Part shown: in pieces, positions 1 through 5,552 of the stretch | Layout of the letters: each line of letters opens with the position of its first letter | Position numbering within the stretch: the first letter of the stretch is position 1 | From: Rheinheimera sp. | Lineage (GTDB): Bacteria; Pseudomonadota; Gammaproteobacteria; Enterobacterales; Alteromonadaceae | Assembly: GCF_020217005.1 (NCBI RefSeq) | Contig: NZ_JAIWOI010000343.1 | Coordinates: forward strand, 1 to 12,265 | DNA: 12,265 nucleotides | Direction: 5' to 3' | The notes under the pieces: model-generated | What the model was told of the DNA's origin: nothing | What the model saw: the letters and a program-made list of their open reading frames with translations, nothing else | Databases searched by the model: none | Program-made: the position numbers and the translations under genes

Positions 1-10
1 TGGATGTCAT
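1..10 (-). CDS. possible start of a leftward gene cut by the window edge
   Basis: On the minus strand an ATG at 10-8 is preceded by AAGGA, six to seven bases away, which is a good ribosome-binding site. Only three codons (Met-Thr-Ser) are visible, so neither product nor family can be named. It would lie downstream of trxC in the same direction, about 118 bases past the trxC stop. It could be a chance ATG; the Shine-Dalgarno match is the only support. Confidence 0.25.
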
Positions 11-57
11 GTTTTTTCCTTAACAATAGCGCAAAACAATAGGGAAACTGGGATTCA

Positions 58-92
58 GTCTGGACTTTGCCGCCAGGCAAATCCAGACTTTT
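58..92. terminator. hairpin downstream of trxC
   Basis: GTCTGGA (58-64) pairs with TCCAGAC (82-88), and TTTGCC (66-71) pairs with GGCAAA (76-81). One C is bulged at 65 and the loop is GCCA. Thirteen base pairs make this a strong stem. A short TTTT follows only on the plus strand. On the minus strand, the direction of trxC, no T-tract follows, so it is not a classic intrinsic terminator for trxC. It may instead protect the trxC mRNA 3' end or stop rightward transcription. Confidence 0.4.
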
Positions 93-128
93 GCGACCAA
101 CTCAGTAGTGCAGGCTTTCGCTGCATTT

Positions 129-551
129 TTAACTATGTTGCTGTAACCACTGGTAAAACATCTGCTTTGGCATAGCACCGGATTGTTGCGCAACCAGCTT
201 ACCCGCTTTAAACAGCATCAGAGTAGGAATAGAGCGAATTTGAAATTGCGCTGCCAACTGCTGTTGCTGTTCGGTATTGACTTTGGCAAACCTGAATTGA
301 GGCTCTAATTCAGCTGCAGCCTGATTAAAGACAGGAGCAAAGTTCAGACAAGGTCCACACCAACTGGCCCAGAAATCCACCACTACAGGTAATTCTGATT
401 TTTGGATCTGATTGGCAAAATTCTGCTGGGTTAACTCTATAGGTTTACCGGCGAAAAGCGCGTCTTTGCACTGACCACATTTAGGATGATCGGCAAACTT
501 TTCTGGTTGAACCCGGTTTAAGGTTGAACAGTGAGGGCAGGCAATAATCAT
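129..551 (-). CDS. trxC: thioredoxin 2 (zinc-binding thioredoxin TrxC)
   Basis: Cytoplasmic disulfide reductase of the TrxC family, kept reduced by thioredoxin reductase and often linked to oxidative-stress defence. The 140-residue protein has an N-terminal zinc module with two CxxC pairs (C5/C8 and C25/C28). A thioredoxin fold follows with the active site WCGPC at 64-68 and the cis-proline in the RSIPT motif near 109. Length matches E. coli TrxC (139). The start is the ATG at 551 because GGAG lies eight bases ahead of it and the protein then begins MIIACPHC like its relatives; a TTG four codons upstream overlaps that ribosome-binding site and is unlikely. A short QQQQ run follows VNTE. I could not find a convincing promoter or OxyR site upstream. 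Confidence 0.93.
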   Translation of the reverse strand: MIIACPHCSTLNRVQPEKFADHPKCGQCKDALFAGKPIELTQQNFANQIQKSELPVVVDFWASWCGPCLNFAPVFNQAAAELEPQFRFAKVNTEQQQQLAAQFQIRSIPTLMLFKAGKLVAQQSGAMPKQMFYQWLQQHS

Positions 552-621
552 AACAGGCTCCAAAGTAAGCTAGTGAATCAAGATATGGGCACAGTATGAG
601 TTTTTATAGAGTCGTAGCGAT

Positions 622-643
622 AAAAAAACCGGCTTTCGCCGGT
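622..643 (-). terminator. intrinsic terminator of the deaD helicase gene
   Basis: On the minus strand ACCGGC, loop GAAA and GCCGGT are followed by a run of seven T. This is a textbook Rho-independent terminator with a GNRA-type tetraloop. It lies 72 bases past the helicase stop codon and ahead of trxC, so it separates the two leftward genes. Confidence 0.87.
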
Positions 644-651
644 CTTATGTC

Positions 652-705
652 TAAGGATGGACGGTACGTCGCAACTGTCTGAAACCTTGTTGCGACAAAT
701 CCTTA
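652..705 (-). repeat. long interrupted inverted repeat in the deaD 3' untranslated region
   Basis: TAAGGAT (652-658) pairs with ATCCTTA (699-705), and inside it GTCGCAAC (668-675) pairs with GTTGCGAC (689-696). This gives 15 perfect pairs with a 9-base bulge on one side and 2 bases on the other. It sits between the helicase stop codon and the intrinsic terminator, so the mRNA would carry two consecutive 3' hairpins. No T-tract follows directly. RNA stabilisation or a processing site is more likely than termination, but this is inference. Confidence 0.6.
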
Positions 706-714
706 CTTCAGAGA

Positions 715-2514
715 TTAATCTCTTGGCTTACGTGGTGCACGAGGTGCAGCACCTGGACGCGGGCCTGGGCCAGCTTCAGTGCGCTCACGGCGTGGGGCTG
801 AACCAGCAGCTGGCGAACCAGTATCCACTGTGATGTTCAGTTTTTGCTTACGTACATAAACCTTTTTCAGATGCTGCATAGTTTCAGCCGGGATATTGGC
901 TGGCAATTCAACAGTACTGAAATGATCAAACAATTTGATGTTACCGATAAACTGGCTGTCGATGTTGGCTTCATTGGCAATAGCACCAACGATGTCACCA
1001 GCACGAACACCATGTTCTTTACCCACTTCAATGCGGTAATTGGTGTAATCACCTTTTAACTCACGACGTGGACGTGGTGGACGGTCGCCACGTTCAGCAC
1101 GATCACCAGAACGTTCAGGTCTGTCACCACGGGCAAATTTATCACGGCCACCGCGATCATCACGGTCACGGCTATGTGGTTCACGGATTTCCGGGAACTG
1201 AGATGCCACATTTAACGGCTGATCTTTTTGCGCCAGATACAACAGAGCTGCAGCCATGTCGATATCTGTAGTTTCTAACTTTTCACGCCAGTCGTTCACC
1301 AGATCCTGGAAGAAGCTTAAATTTCTGGCTTCAATGGTCTGAGCTAACTGAGCACGGAAAGCTTCAATACGACGTTGCTCGATCACCTGGCCTGTAGGCA
1401 GTGACATTTTTTCAATAGGCTGACGGGTTGCATGTTCGATAGTACGCAGCAAACGACGCTCGCGTGGCGATACAAAAAGAATAGCTTTACCTTCACGACC
1501 AGCACGGCCGGTACGGCCTATACGGTGTACATAAGCTTCGCTGTCGTATGGAATGTCGTAGTTGATAACCAGGCTGATACGTTCTACGTCCAAACCACGG
1601 GCAGCAACGTCTGTTGCTACTATCACGTCCAACTGATCTGCTTTTAAACGACGGATAGTCTGCTCGCGGTGAGCCTGGTTCATATCACCGTTTAAGCAGG
1701 CGACTGCATAACCACGGGCGCCCAGCTTTTCAGCAATTTCTTCAGTCGCACTTTTGGTACGAACGAAAATGATACTTGCATCATATTCTTCGCCTTCCAG
1801 AATACGGGTTAACGCATCCAGCTTCTGATTGTTGTCCAACATGACATAACGCTGCTGAATACGTTCAACAGTAGAGGTCTTCGATTCGATTTTCACTTCA
1901 GAAGCATTTTTTAAATGCTTTTGAGCGATAGCGCGGATCTGATTCGGCATAGTGGCAGAGAACATCGCGACCTGACGGCCTGGCGGAGTAGCATCCATGA
2001 TGGTTTGTACATCATCGATAAAACCCATACGCAACATTTCATCTGCTTCGTCCAACACTATGGCGCGCAGTTTATCCAGCACTAAAGTGCCACGATCCAG
2101 GTGATCCATGATACGGCCTGGCGTACCCACAATAACCTGAGAACCACGTTTCAGCGCTTTTAGCTGAGTGGTGTAATTCTGACCGCCGTATAAAGGCAGA
2201 ACATGGAAAGCTGGCATATAACGGGCATAAGCCTGGAACGCTTCTGCAACCTGAATAGCCAGTTCACGGGTTGGTGCCAGCACTAAAATTTGTGGATCAT
2301 TTTGGGCCGGATCTAAACGGGCCAATAAAGGCAGCGCAAATGCAGCTGTTTTACCAGTACCAGTTTGGGCTTGGCCTAGCAAGTCTTCACCAGCCAGTAA
2401 CTTAGGAATAGCCGCTTCCTGAATTGGAGACGGATGTTCATAACCAAGTTCTAAAACTGCACGAAGAATAGGTTCCGGCAGCGCTAGCTGGGAAAAAGAC
2501 ATGGACTCGGACAT
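715..2514 (-). CDS. deaD: DEAD-box ATP-dependent RNA helicase, DeaD/CsdA type
   Basis: ATP-driven RNA unwinding enzyme; the family acts in large ribosomal subunit assembly and mRNA decay, especially in the cold. In the 599-residue product the Q motif ends at Q32. Then come AQTGTGKT (49-56), PTREL (81-85), TPGR (131-134), DEAD (155-158), SAT (186-188), ATDVAARGLD (300-309) and HRIGRTGR (330-337). A linker rich in Arg, Asp and Gly follows at about 445-490, then a DbpA-like RNA-binding domain at about 490-565 containing VGAIANEANI and IGNIKLF, then a Pro/Arg/Ala-rich basic tail. This domain order separates DeaD from RhlB, RhlE and SrmB. The ATG at 2514 is preferred over the TTG at 2538 because GAGG lies between them (2527-2530), although 12 bases is a long spacing; another ATG at 2502 has a poorer site. 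The gene ends in its own terminator and runs opposite to mioC. Confidence 0.9.
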   Translation of the reverse strand: MSESMSFSQLALPEPILRAVLELGYEHPSPIQEAAIPKLLAGEDLLGQAQTGTGKTAAFALPLLARLDPAQNDPQILVLAPTRELAIQVAEAFQAYARYMPAFHVLPLYGGQNYTTQLKALKRGSQVIVGTPGRIMDHLDRGTLVLDKLRAIVLDEADEMLRMGFIDDVQTIMDATPPGRQVAMFSATMPNQIRAIAQKHLKNASEVKIESKTSTVERIQQRYVMLDNNQKLDALTRILEGEEYDASIIFVRTKSATEEIAEKLGARGYAVACLNGDMNQAHREQTIRRLKADQLDVIVATDVAARGLDVERISLVINYDIPYDSEAYVHRIGRTGRAGREGKAILFVSPRERRLLRTIEHATRQPIEKMSLPTGQVIEQRRIEAFRAQLAQTIEARNLSFFQDLVNDWREKLETTDIDMAAALLYLAQKDQPLNVASQFPEIREPHSRDRDDRGGRDKFARGDRPERSGDRAERGDRPPRPRRELKGDYTNYRIEVGKEHGVRAGDIVGAIANEANIDSQFIGNIKLFDHFSTVELPANIPAETMQHLKKVYVRKQKLNITVDTGSPAAGSAPRRERTEAGPGPRPGAAPRAPRKPRD

Positions 2515-2558
2515 ATATTGTATAAACCTCAATAACACGCAGGCGAACGGGTTGTGCT

Positions 2559-2587
2559 ATTGTAGATTTACTGAGCCTGCTTTGCAG
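2559..2587 (-). promoter_or_regulatory. weak candidate promoter for deaD
   Basis: On the minus strand TACAAT (2564-2559) could be a -10 box. A poor -35 match, CTGCAA, lies 17 bases upstream (2587-2582). The leader would be about 45 bases or less. The -35 matches only three of six positions, so the call rests mainly on the -10 and on the divergent gene arrangement. Confidence 0.3.
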
Positions 2588-2591
2588 TAAA
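2567..2591. repeat. inverted repeat in the deaD-mioC divergent promoter region
   Basis: TTTACTG (2567-2573) and CAGTAAA (2585-2591) form a seven-base perfect inverted repeat with an 11-base centre. It overlaps the candidate -35 region of deaD. It could be an operator for a dimeric regulator or a small hairpin; no known operator is recognised. Confidence 0.4.
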
Positions 2592-2621
2592 AATACCCAA
2601 AAGGTGCAAGAAGCATTCGCT

Positions 2622-2649
2622 TTGCACGTTTTAATTCCAGTAGTATAGC
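2622..2649 (+). promoter_or_regulatory. candidate promoter for mioC
   Basis: TTGCAC (2622-2627) and TATAGC (2644-2649) are separated by 16 bases and end 29 bases before the mioC ATG. The -10 matches four of six consensus positions and the -35 three of six. In E. coli the mioC promoter is DnaA-controlled, but I see no good DnaA box here. Confidence 0.35.
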
Positions 2650-2678
2650 CAATCATTTCACTGACAATAGGATGCAGT

Positions 2679-3116
2679 ATGATTGAGATCCTTGTGGGCA
2701 GCCAAATGGGCGCTGCGGAATATGCAGCAGAACAGGTAGCTGAAACTTTGGAAAAAGCGGGTTATGAAGTAAAACTTCACCTCACCCCTGATTTAACACT
2801 GTTAACCAGAAACAGTATCTGGTTAGTCGTCACTTCGACGTATGGCGCAGGGGATCTGCCCGATAATATCCAACCTTTTGTGGATCAATTAGCACAAGAT
2901 CAAACAGATCTTACCACAGTTTCCTACGCAGTGATCACTTTAGGTGACTCCAGTTACGATACTTTTTGTCTTGCAGGTAAAAAAATCTCTGACTTATTTG
3001 CCTCTTTAGGCGGGAGATTATTGTTGCCAAGACTAGATATCGATGTTTTAACCGCTGAATTGCCTGAAGACCAAGCTTTGGTCTGGTTGCCTGAATTTAT
3101 TAAAACCCTGCCTTGA
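2679..3116 (+). CDS. mioC: MioC, flavodoxin-like FMN protein beside oriC
   Basis: Small cytoplasmic FMN-binding protein of the flavodoxin fold. E. coli MioC has been linked to biotin synthase electron transfer, and its transcription runs into oriC. The 145 residues (E. coli 147) show the phosphate-binding loop GSQMGAAEY near the N-terminus. The middle FMN loop is STYGAGDLPDN (about 53-63) and a third loop is LGDSSYDTFC (about 88-97). AGGA lies seven bases ahead of the ATG. The gene reads directly into the origin, as in Enterobacteria and Vibrio, and carries six GATC sites in 438 bases. The left neighbour differs from E. coli, where asnC flanks mioC; here it is a divergent deaD. Confidence 0.92.
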   Translation: MIEILVGSQMGAAEYAAEQVAETLEKAGYEVKLHLTPDLTLLTRNSIWLVVTSTYGAGDLPDNIQPFVDQLAQDQTDLTTVSYAVITLGDSSYDTFCLAGKKISDLFASLGGRLLLPRLDIDVLTAELPEDQALVWLPEFIKTLP

Positions 3117-3127
3117 TACACTACTAC

Positions 3128-3136
3128 TTATACACA
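3128..3136 (+). promoter_or_regulatory. DnaA box TTATACACA, mioC-proximal
   Basis: Perfect R2-type nonamer only 11 bases after the mioC stop codon and upstream of the hairpin at 3162. It is the outermost box on the mioC side and takes the position of E. coli R4, but with the R2 sequence. DnaA bound here could also affect mioC read-through. Confidence 0.75.
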
Positions 3137-3161
3137 GTAAGATTTTTTGCTTCAATTGACC

Positions 3162-3195
3162 CAAAGGCCCATCTATCAGAGGCCTTTGCTCTTTA
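3162..3195 (+). terminator. hairpin after mioC, possible terminator
   Basis: CAAAGGCC (3162-3169) and GGCCTTTG (3181-3188) form a perfect eight-pair stem with an 11-base loop, followed by CTCTTTA. The T-tract is weak, so it may stop mioC transcripts only partly. That would fit a gene whose transcription is known in E. coli to enter the origin. Confidence 0.5.
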
Positions 3196-3240
3196 TAAAC
3201 ATATTCTGATCCACTCCTCCCGCAAGAGGATCATACTTAT

Positions 3241-3252
3241 GATCCAGTTACA
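3241..3252 (+). repeat. 12-base direct repeat, left copy
   Basis: GATCCAGTTACA occurs here and again, identically and in the same orientation, at 3594-3605. The two copies bracket the DnaA-box array and the unwinding region. Each copy begins with a Dam site. Confidence 0.75.
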
Positions 3253-3257
3253 CATAG

Positions 3258-3266
3258 ATATCCACA
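3258..3266 (+). promoter_or_regulatory. DnaA box ATATCCACA (one mismatch)
   Basis: Matches TTATCCACA except for the first base. With 3470-3478 it is one of only two TTATCCACA-class sites in the origin, and neither is perfect. Confidence 0.55.
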
Positions 3267-3280
3267 GTTTTAACTAAAAT

Positions 3281-3316
3281 TTATACCTAATGTGTATAAG
3301 TATAGTTATAACTTAT
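3281..3316. repeat. overlapping palindromes around a DnaA box
   Basis: TTATAC (3281-3286) faces GTATAA (3294-3299), the latter being part of the DnaA box at 3291-3299. ATAAGT (3296-3301) then pairs with ACTTAT (3311-3316), and AGTTATAACT (3304-3313) is a ten-base palindrome. The tract is very AT-rich and sits in the middle of the box array, where E. coli has DnaA and Fis sites. Confidence 0.5.
3291..3299 (-). promoter_or_regulatory. DnaA box TTATACACA
   Basis: Perfect nonamer on the minus strand, facing away from the unwinding region. It overlaps the inverted-repeat cluster at 3281-3316. Confidence 0.75.
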
Positions 3317-3363
3317 GTAAAAGCTGAAGTTATCCTCTGTGTAACAAATGAGGTTTTATGCCC

Positions 3364-3372
3364 TGTGTATAA
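3364..3372 (-). promoter_or_regulatory. DnaA box TTATACACA
   Basis: Perfect nonamer on the minus strand. Together with 3291-3299 it gives two identical boxes in the same orientation, 73 bases apart, which is about seven helical turns. It lies between the central AT-rich tract and the GATC-dense palindrome. Confidence 0.75.
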
Positions 3373-3404
3373 AATAGCGAGTTAAACACCGCTTGTTCGA
3401 GTCA

Positions 3405-3429
3405 GGATCTTGTGTTGATCACAGGATCC
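3405..3429. repeat. 25-base imperfect palindrome in oriC
   Basis: GGATCTTGTG (3405-3414) and CACAGGATCC (3420-3429) pair at nine of ten positions, with one G-T, around a five-base centre TTGAT. Three GATC sites lie within it (3406, 3417, 3425) and a fourth starts at 3430. No such element is present in the E. coli origin as I know it. Confidence 0.7.
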
Positions 3430-3438
3430 GATCCTTTC

Positions 3439-3451
3439 TAACTGATTGATC
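3439..3451 (-). promoter_or_regulatory. IHF-like site in oriC
   Basis: Read against the reverse of the IHF consensus (YAANNNNTTGATW), eight of nine fixed positions match; only the last base is C instead of A or T. The site lies between the box at 3364 and the box beside the unwinding region at 3470. That corresponds to the IHF position in E. coli, where the bend helps DnaA reach the unwinding region. Confidence 0.4.
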
Positions 3452-3469
3452 TTCAAAACAGATCAAAGG

Positions 3470-3478
3470 TTACCCACA
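3470..3478 (+). promoter_or_regulatory. DnaA box TTACCCACA next to the unwinding region (R1 position)
   Basis: This nonamer has one mismatch to TTATCCACA (C for T at position 4). Its location and orientation match E. coli R1, the high-affinity box that anchors DnaA beside the unwinding element. A degenerate box in this key position is unusual. Confidence 0.6.
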
Positions 3479-3489
3479 GAAAAGGCTTT

Positions 3490-3566
3490 GTATAGTAGTA
3501 AACATAATAAAAAGATCTCTTTAAAGATCCTTATATATTACTAGTGATCTTTTCAGGATCGTGATC
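3490..3566. other. DNA unwinding element of oriC
   Basis: The 3490-3546 part is about 23% GC by hand count, the lowest in the origin. It carries spaced GATC-start motifs (3514, 3526, 3546, 3557, 3563), resembling the GATC-led 13-mers of E. coli without matching them closely. A ten-base palindrome TCTTTAAAGA lies at 3518-3527. A trinucleotide run TAG-TAG-TAA-ACA-TAA-TAA-AAA begins at 3493. Position between the R1-like box and mnmG supports the call. Confidence 0.72.
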
Positions 3567-3578
3567 GACTTTTAATCA

Positions 3579-3607
3579 TTTCCCAAAGCTTCAGATCCAG
3601 TTACAAT
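3579..3607 (+). promoter_or_regulatory. candidate promoter of the mnmG-rsmG-parAB operon
   Basis: TTTCCC (3579-3584) and TACAAT (3602-3607) are separated by 17 bases. The start of transcription would fall about 30 bases before the mnmG ATG. The -10 is a good match (five of six) and the -35 is poor (three of six). The -10 overlaps the right copy of the 12-base repeat, and a GATC site (3594) lies in the spacer, so methylation or a repeat-binding protein could influence it. Confidence 0.48.
3594..3605 (+). repeat. 12-base direct repeat, right copy
   Basis: Identical to 3241-3252 (GATCCAGTTACA). This copy overlaps the proposed -10 box of the mnmG promoter. Confidence 0.75.
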
Positions 3608-3648
3608 ACGCGCCCTTTTTACAGAACTGGTTTGAGTTCGAGGCCTAT

Positions 3649-5538
3649 ATGCTTTATCAGGAAACATTTGATGTCATCGTTGTTGGTGGTGGTCACGCCG
3701 GCACAGAGGCTGCATTAGCTGCGGCCCGCATGGGAATGCAAACTTTATTGCTGACTCACAACGTTGAGACTTTGGGTCAGATGTCCTGTAATCCAGCCAT
3801 TGGTGGTATTGGTAAAGGCCATTTAGTGAAAGAAATCGATGCCTTAGGCGGAGTGATGGCGAGAGCTACCGATCGCGCTGGTATCCAATTCAGGACTCTG
3901 AATAGCTCTAAAGGCCCAGCAGTACGTGCAACCCGAGCTCAGGCTGACCGTCAGCTTTACCGTGCAGCTGTGCGATCAGTCCTTGAAAACCAGCCTAATC
4001 TGAAGATCTTTCAACAAGCCTGTGATGATTTGATCGTGGAAAACGATCAGGTTTGTGGTGTAGTAACCCAAATGGGACTGAAGTTTAAAGCTAAATCTGT
4101 AGTATTGACAGTTGGTACTTTCCTTGGTGGACAGATCCATATTGGTTTAGAAAATTACAGCGGTGGCCGCGCTGGCGATCCACCATCCATAGCATTGGCA
4201 CGACGTTTACGTGAATTACCTTTCCGTGTAGGCCGTTTAAAAACTGGTACTCCACCTCGTATTGACGCCAGAACCGTTGATTTTTCAGTGATGCAGGCAC
4301 AGCCAGGTGATAACCCTACACCGGTGTTTTCGTTTATGGGATCCCACAAGGATCAACCCACTCAGATCCCTTGTCACATCACCTACACCAACGAGCAAAC
4401 TCACGATATTATTCGTAATGGTTTAGACCGATCACCTATGTACACTGGTGTGATTGAAGGCATAGGCCCACGCTATTGTCCATCCATCGAAGACAAGATC
4501 ACCCGTTTTGCTGATAAAGATAAACACCAGATCTTTATTGAACCTGAAGGTTTAACCACACACGAGCTGTATCCTAACGGCATATCAACCAGCTTACCTT
4601 TTGACGTGCAATTAAACTTGGTACGTTCCATCAAAGGTATGGAAAATGCGCATATCACCCGCCCTGGTTATGCCATTGAATATGACTTTTTTGATCCAAG
4701 AGATTTAAAAACCTCACTGGAAACCAAGTTTATCAAAGGCTTATTTTTTGCAGGCCAAATTAACGGTACCACAGGCTACGAAGAGGCCGGTGCCCAAGGC
4801 TTAATGGCTGGCATGAACGCAGCGCTTTCTGCTCAGGACAAAGAGTCCTGGACGCCAAGCCGTGATCAGGCTTATGTTGGTGTTCTGATAGACGATCTGA
4901 CGACTATGGGTACCAAAGAGCCGTACCGTATGTTTACCAGCCGTGCTGAATACCGTCTGATGTTACGTGAAGACAATGCCGATATTCGTTTAACAGCTAA
5001 AGGCCGTGAATTGGGCCTGGTGGATGATGTGCGTTGGGCTGCATTTAACCTGAAAATTGAACAGATTGAACTGGAGCGTCAGCGTTTAAAACAGCAGTGG
5101 ATCCACCCACAACATGCGGCTTTAGCTGAAGTAAACAAACTGGTGAAAACCCCGTTGAGCAAAGAAGCTAGTCTGGAAGATCTGATCCGTCGTCCTGAAG
5201 TGAATTATCAGGATCTGATGAAAATTGATTTAATTGGTCCTGGTTTGGCGGATCCGGCTGCTGCTGAGCAGGTCGAAATTCAGATCAAATACGAAGGTTA
5301 TATTAATCGTCAACAGGATGAGATCTCCAAACAGGAGCGCAACGAAAATACCCGACTACCTGCCAACTTTGATTACAAAGTGGTGAAAGGTTTGTCCAAC
5401 GAAGTCATACTGAAGCTGAATCAGGTGCAACCTGAAACTATGGGCCAGGCTTCTCGTATTTCAGGTATTACACCTGCAGCCATTTCGTTATTGCTGGTTT
5501 ACCTGAAAAAACAAGGTTTACTACGCAAATCTGCTTGA
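3649..5538 (+). CDS. mnmG: tRNA uridine-5-carboxymethylaminomethyl modification enzyme MnmG (GidA)
   Basis: FAD enzyme that, with MnmE, installs the cmnm5 group on the wobble uridine of several tRNAs using methylene-tetrahydrofolate and glycine or ammonium. At 629 residues it has exactly the E. coli length. The FAD-binding glycine motif GGGHAG is at 13-18. The two cysteines important in the family are at C47 ([11 protein letters not shown]) and C277 ([10 protein letters not shown]). The stretch [21 protein letters not shown], the second FAD-contact motif, lies near 364-384. The C-terminal helical MnmE-binding region is intact. GAGG is five bases ahead of the ATG. The gene is the first downstream of oriC and carries 23 GATC sites in 1890 bases, about three times expectation. 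rsmG follows after 14 bases. Confidence 0.97.
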   Translation: MLYQETFDVIVVGGGHAGTEAALAAARMGMQTLLLTHNVETLGQMSCNPAIGGIGKGHLVKEIDALGGVMARATDRAGIQFRTLNSSKGPAVRATRAQADRQLYRAAVRSVLENQPNLKIFQQACDDLIVENDQVCGVVTQMGLKFKAKSVVLTVGTFLGGQIHIGLENYSGGRAGDPPSIALARRLRELPFRVGRLKTGTPPRIDARTVDFSVMQAQPGDNPTPVFSFMGSHKDQPTQIPCHITYTNEQTHDIIRNGLDRSPMYTGVIEGIGPRYCPSIEDKITRFADKDKHQIFIEPEGLTTHELYPNGISTSLPFDVQLNLVRSIKGMENAHITRPGYAIEYDFFDPRDLKTSLETKFIKGLFFAGQINGTTGYEEAGAQGLMAGMNAALSAQDKESWTPSRDQAYVGVLIDDLTTMGTKEPYRMFTSRAEYRLMLREDNADIRLTAKGRELGLVDDVRWAAFNLKIEQIELERQRLKQQWIHPQHAALAEVNKLVKTPLSKEASLEDLIRRPEVNYQDLMKIDLIGPGLADPAAAEQVEIQIKYEGYINRQQDEISKQERNENTRLPANFDYKVVKGLSNEVILKLNQVQPETMGQASRISGITPAAISLLLVYLKKQGLLRKSA

Positions 5539-5552
5539 GCGTTGGGATTATC

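Larger units (their letters stand above)
3117..3648. other. oriC: chromosomal replication origin oriC (mioC-mnmG intergenic region)
   Basis: This 532-base gene-free stretch lies between mioC and mnmG, the conserved gammaproteobacterial origin position. By eye it has three perfect TTATACACA DnaA boxes (3128-3136 plus; 3291-3299 and 3364-3372 minus). It also has two one-mismatch boxes of the TTATCCACA type (3258-3266 and 3470-3478, both plus) and weaker seven-of-nine matches near 3330, 3338 and 3382. There are 15 GATC sites (starts 3208, 3229, 3241, 3406, 3417, 3425, 3430, 3448, 3461, 3514, 3526, 3546, 3557, 3563, 3594), where about two are expected. The order mioC, DnaA boxes, AT-rich unwinding region, mnmG is the same as in E. 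coli. Dam methylation with SeqA sequestration is the likely control. The exact functional borders cannot be read from sequence. Confidence 0.93.

Noticed and set aside
844..1647. Plus-strand open frames opposite the helicase gene
   Set aside because: They lie antisense to conserved DeaD coding sequence, have low-complexity or unrecognisable products and lack ribosome-binding sites.
2879..2887. TGTGGATCA inside mioC, one mismatch from a DnaA box
   Set aside because: Within coding sequence, isolated from the array, and the GTGGATC is explained by codons; not counted as an origin box.
3330..3346. TTATCCTCT and TGTGTAACA, seven-of-nine DnaA-box matches
   Set aside because: Too weak to list as separate boxes by sequence alone, although weak ATP-DnaA sites are common in origins.
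3461..3473. Second IHF-like match in the plus direction
   Set aside because: Fails at the first position and in the TTR part, so it is worse than the site at 3439-3451.
5535..5552. Longer RsmG start at a TTG overlapping mnmG
   Set aside because: The extra six residues are not part of the family and the ATG at 5553 aligns with known RsmG starts.
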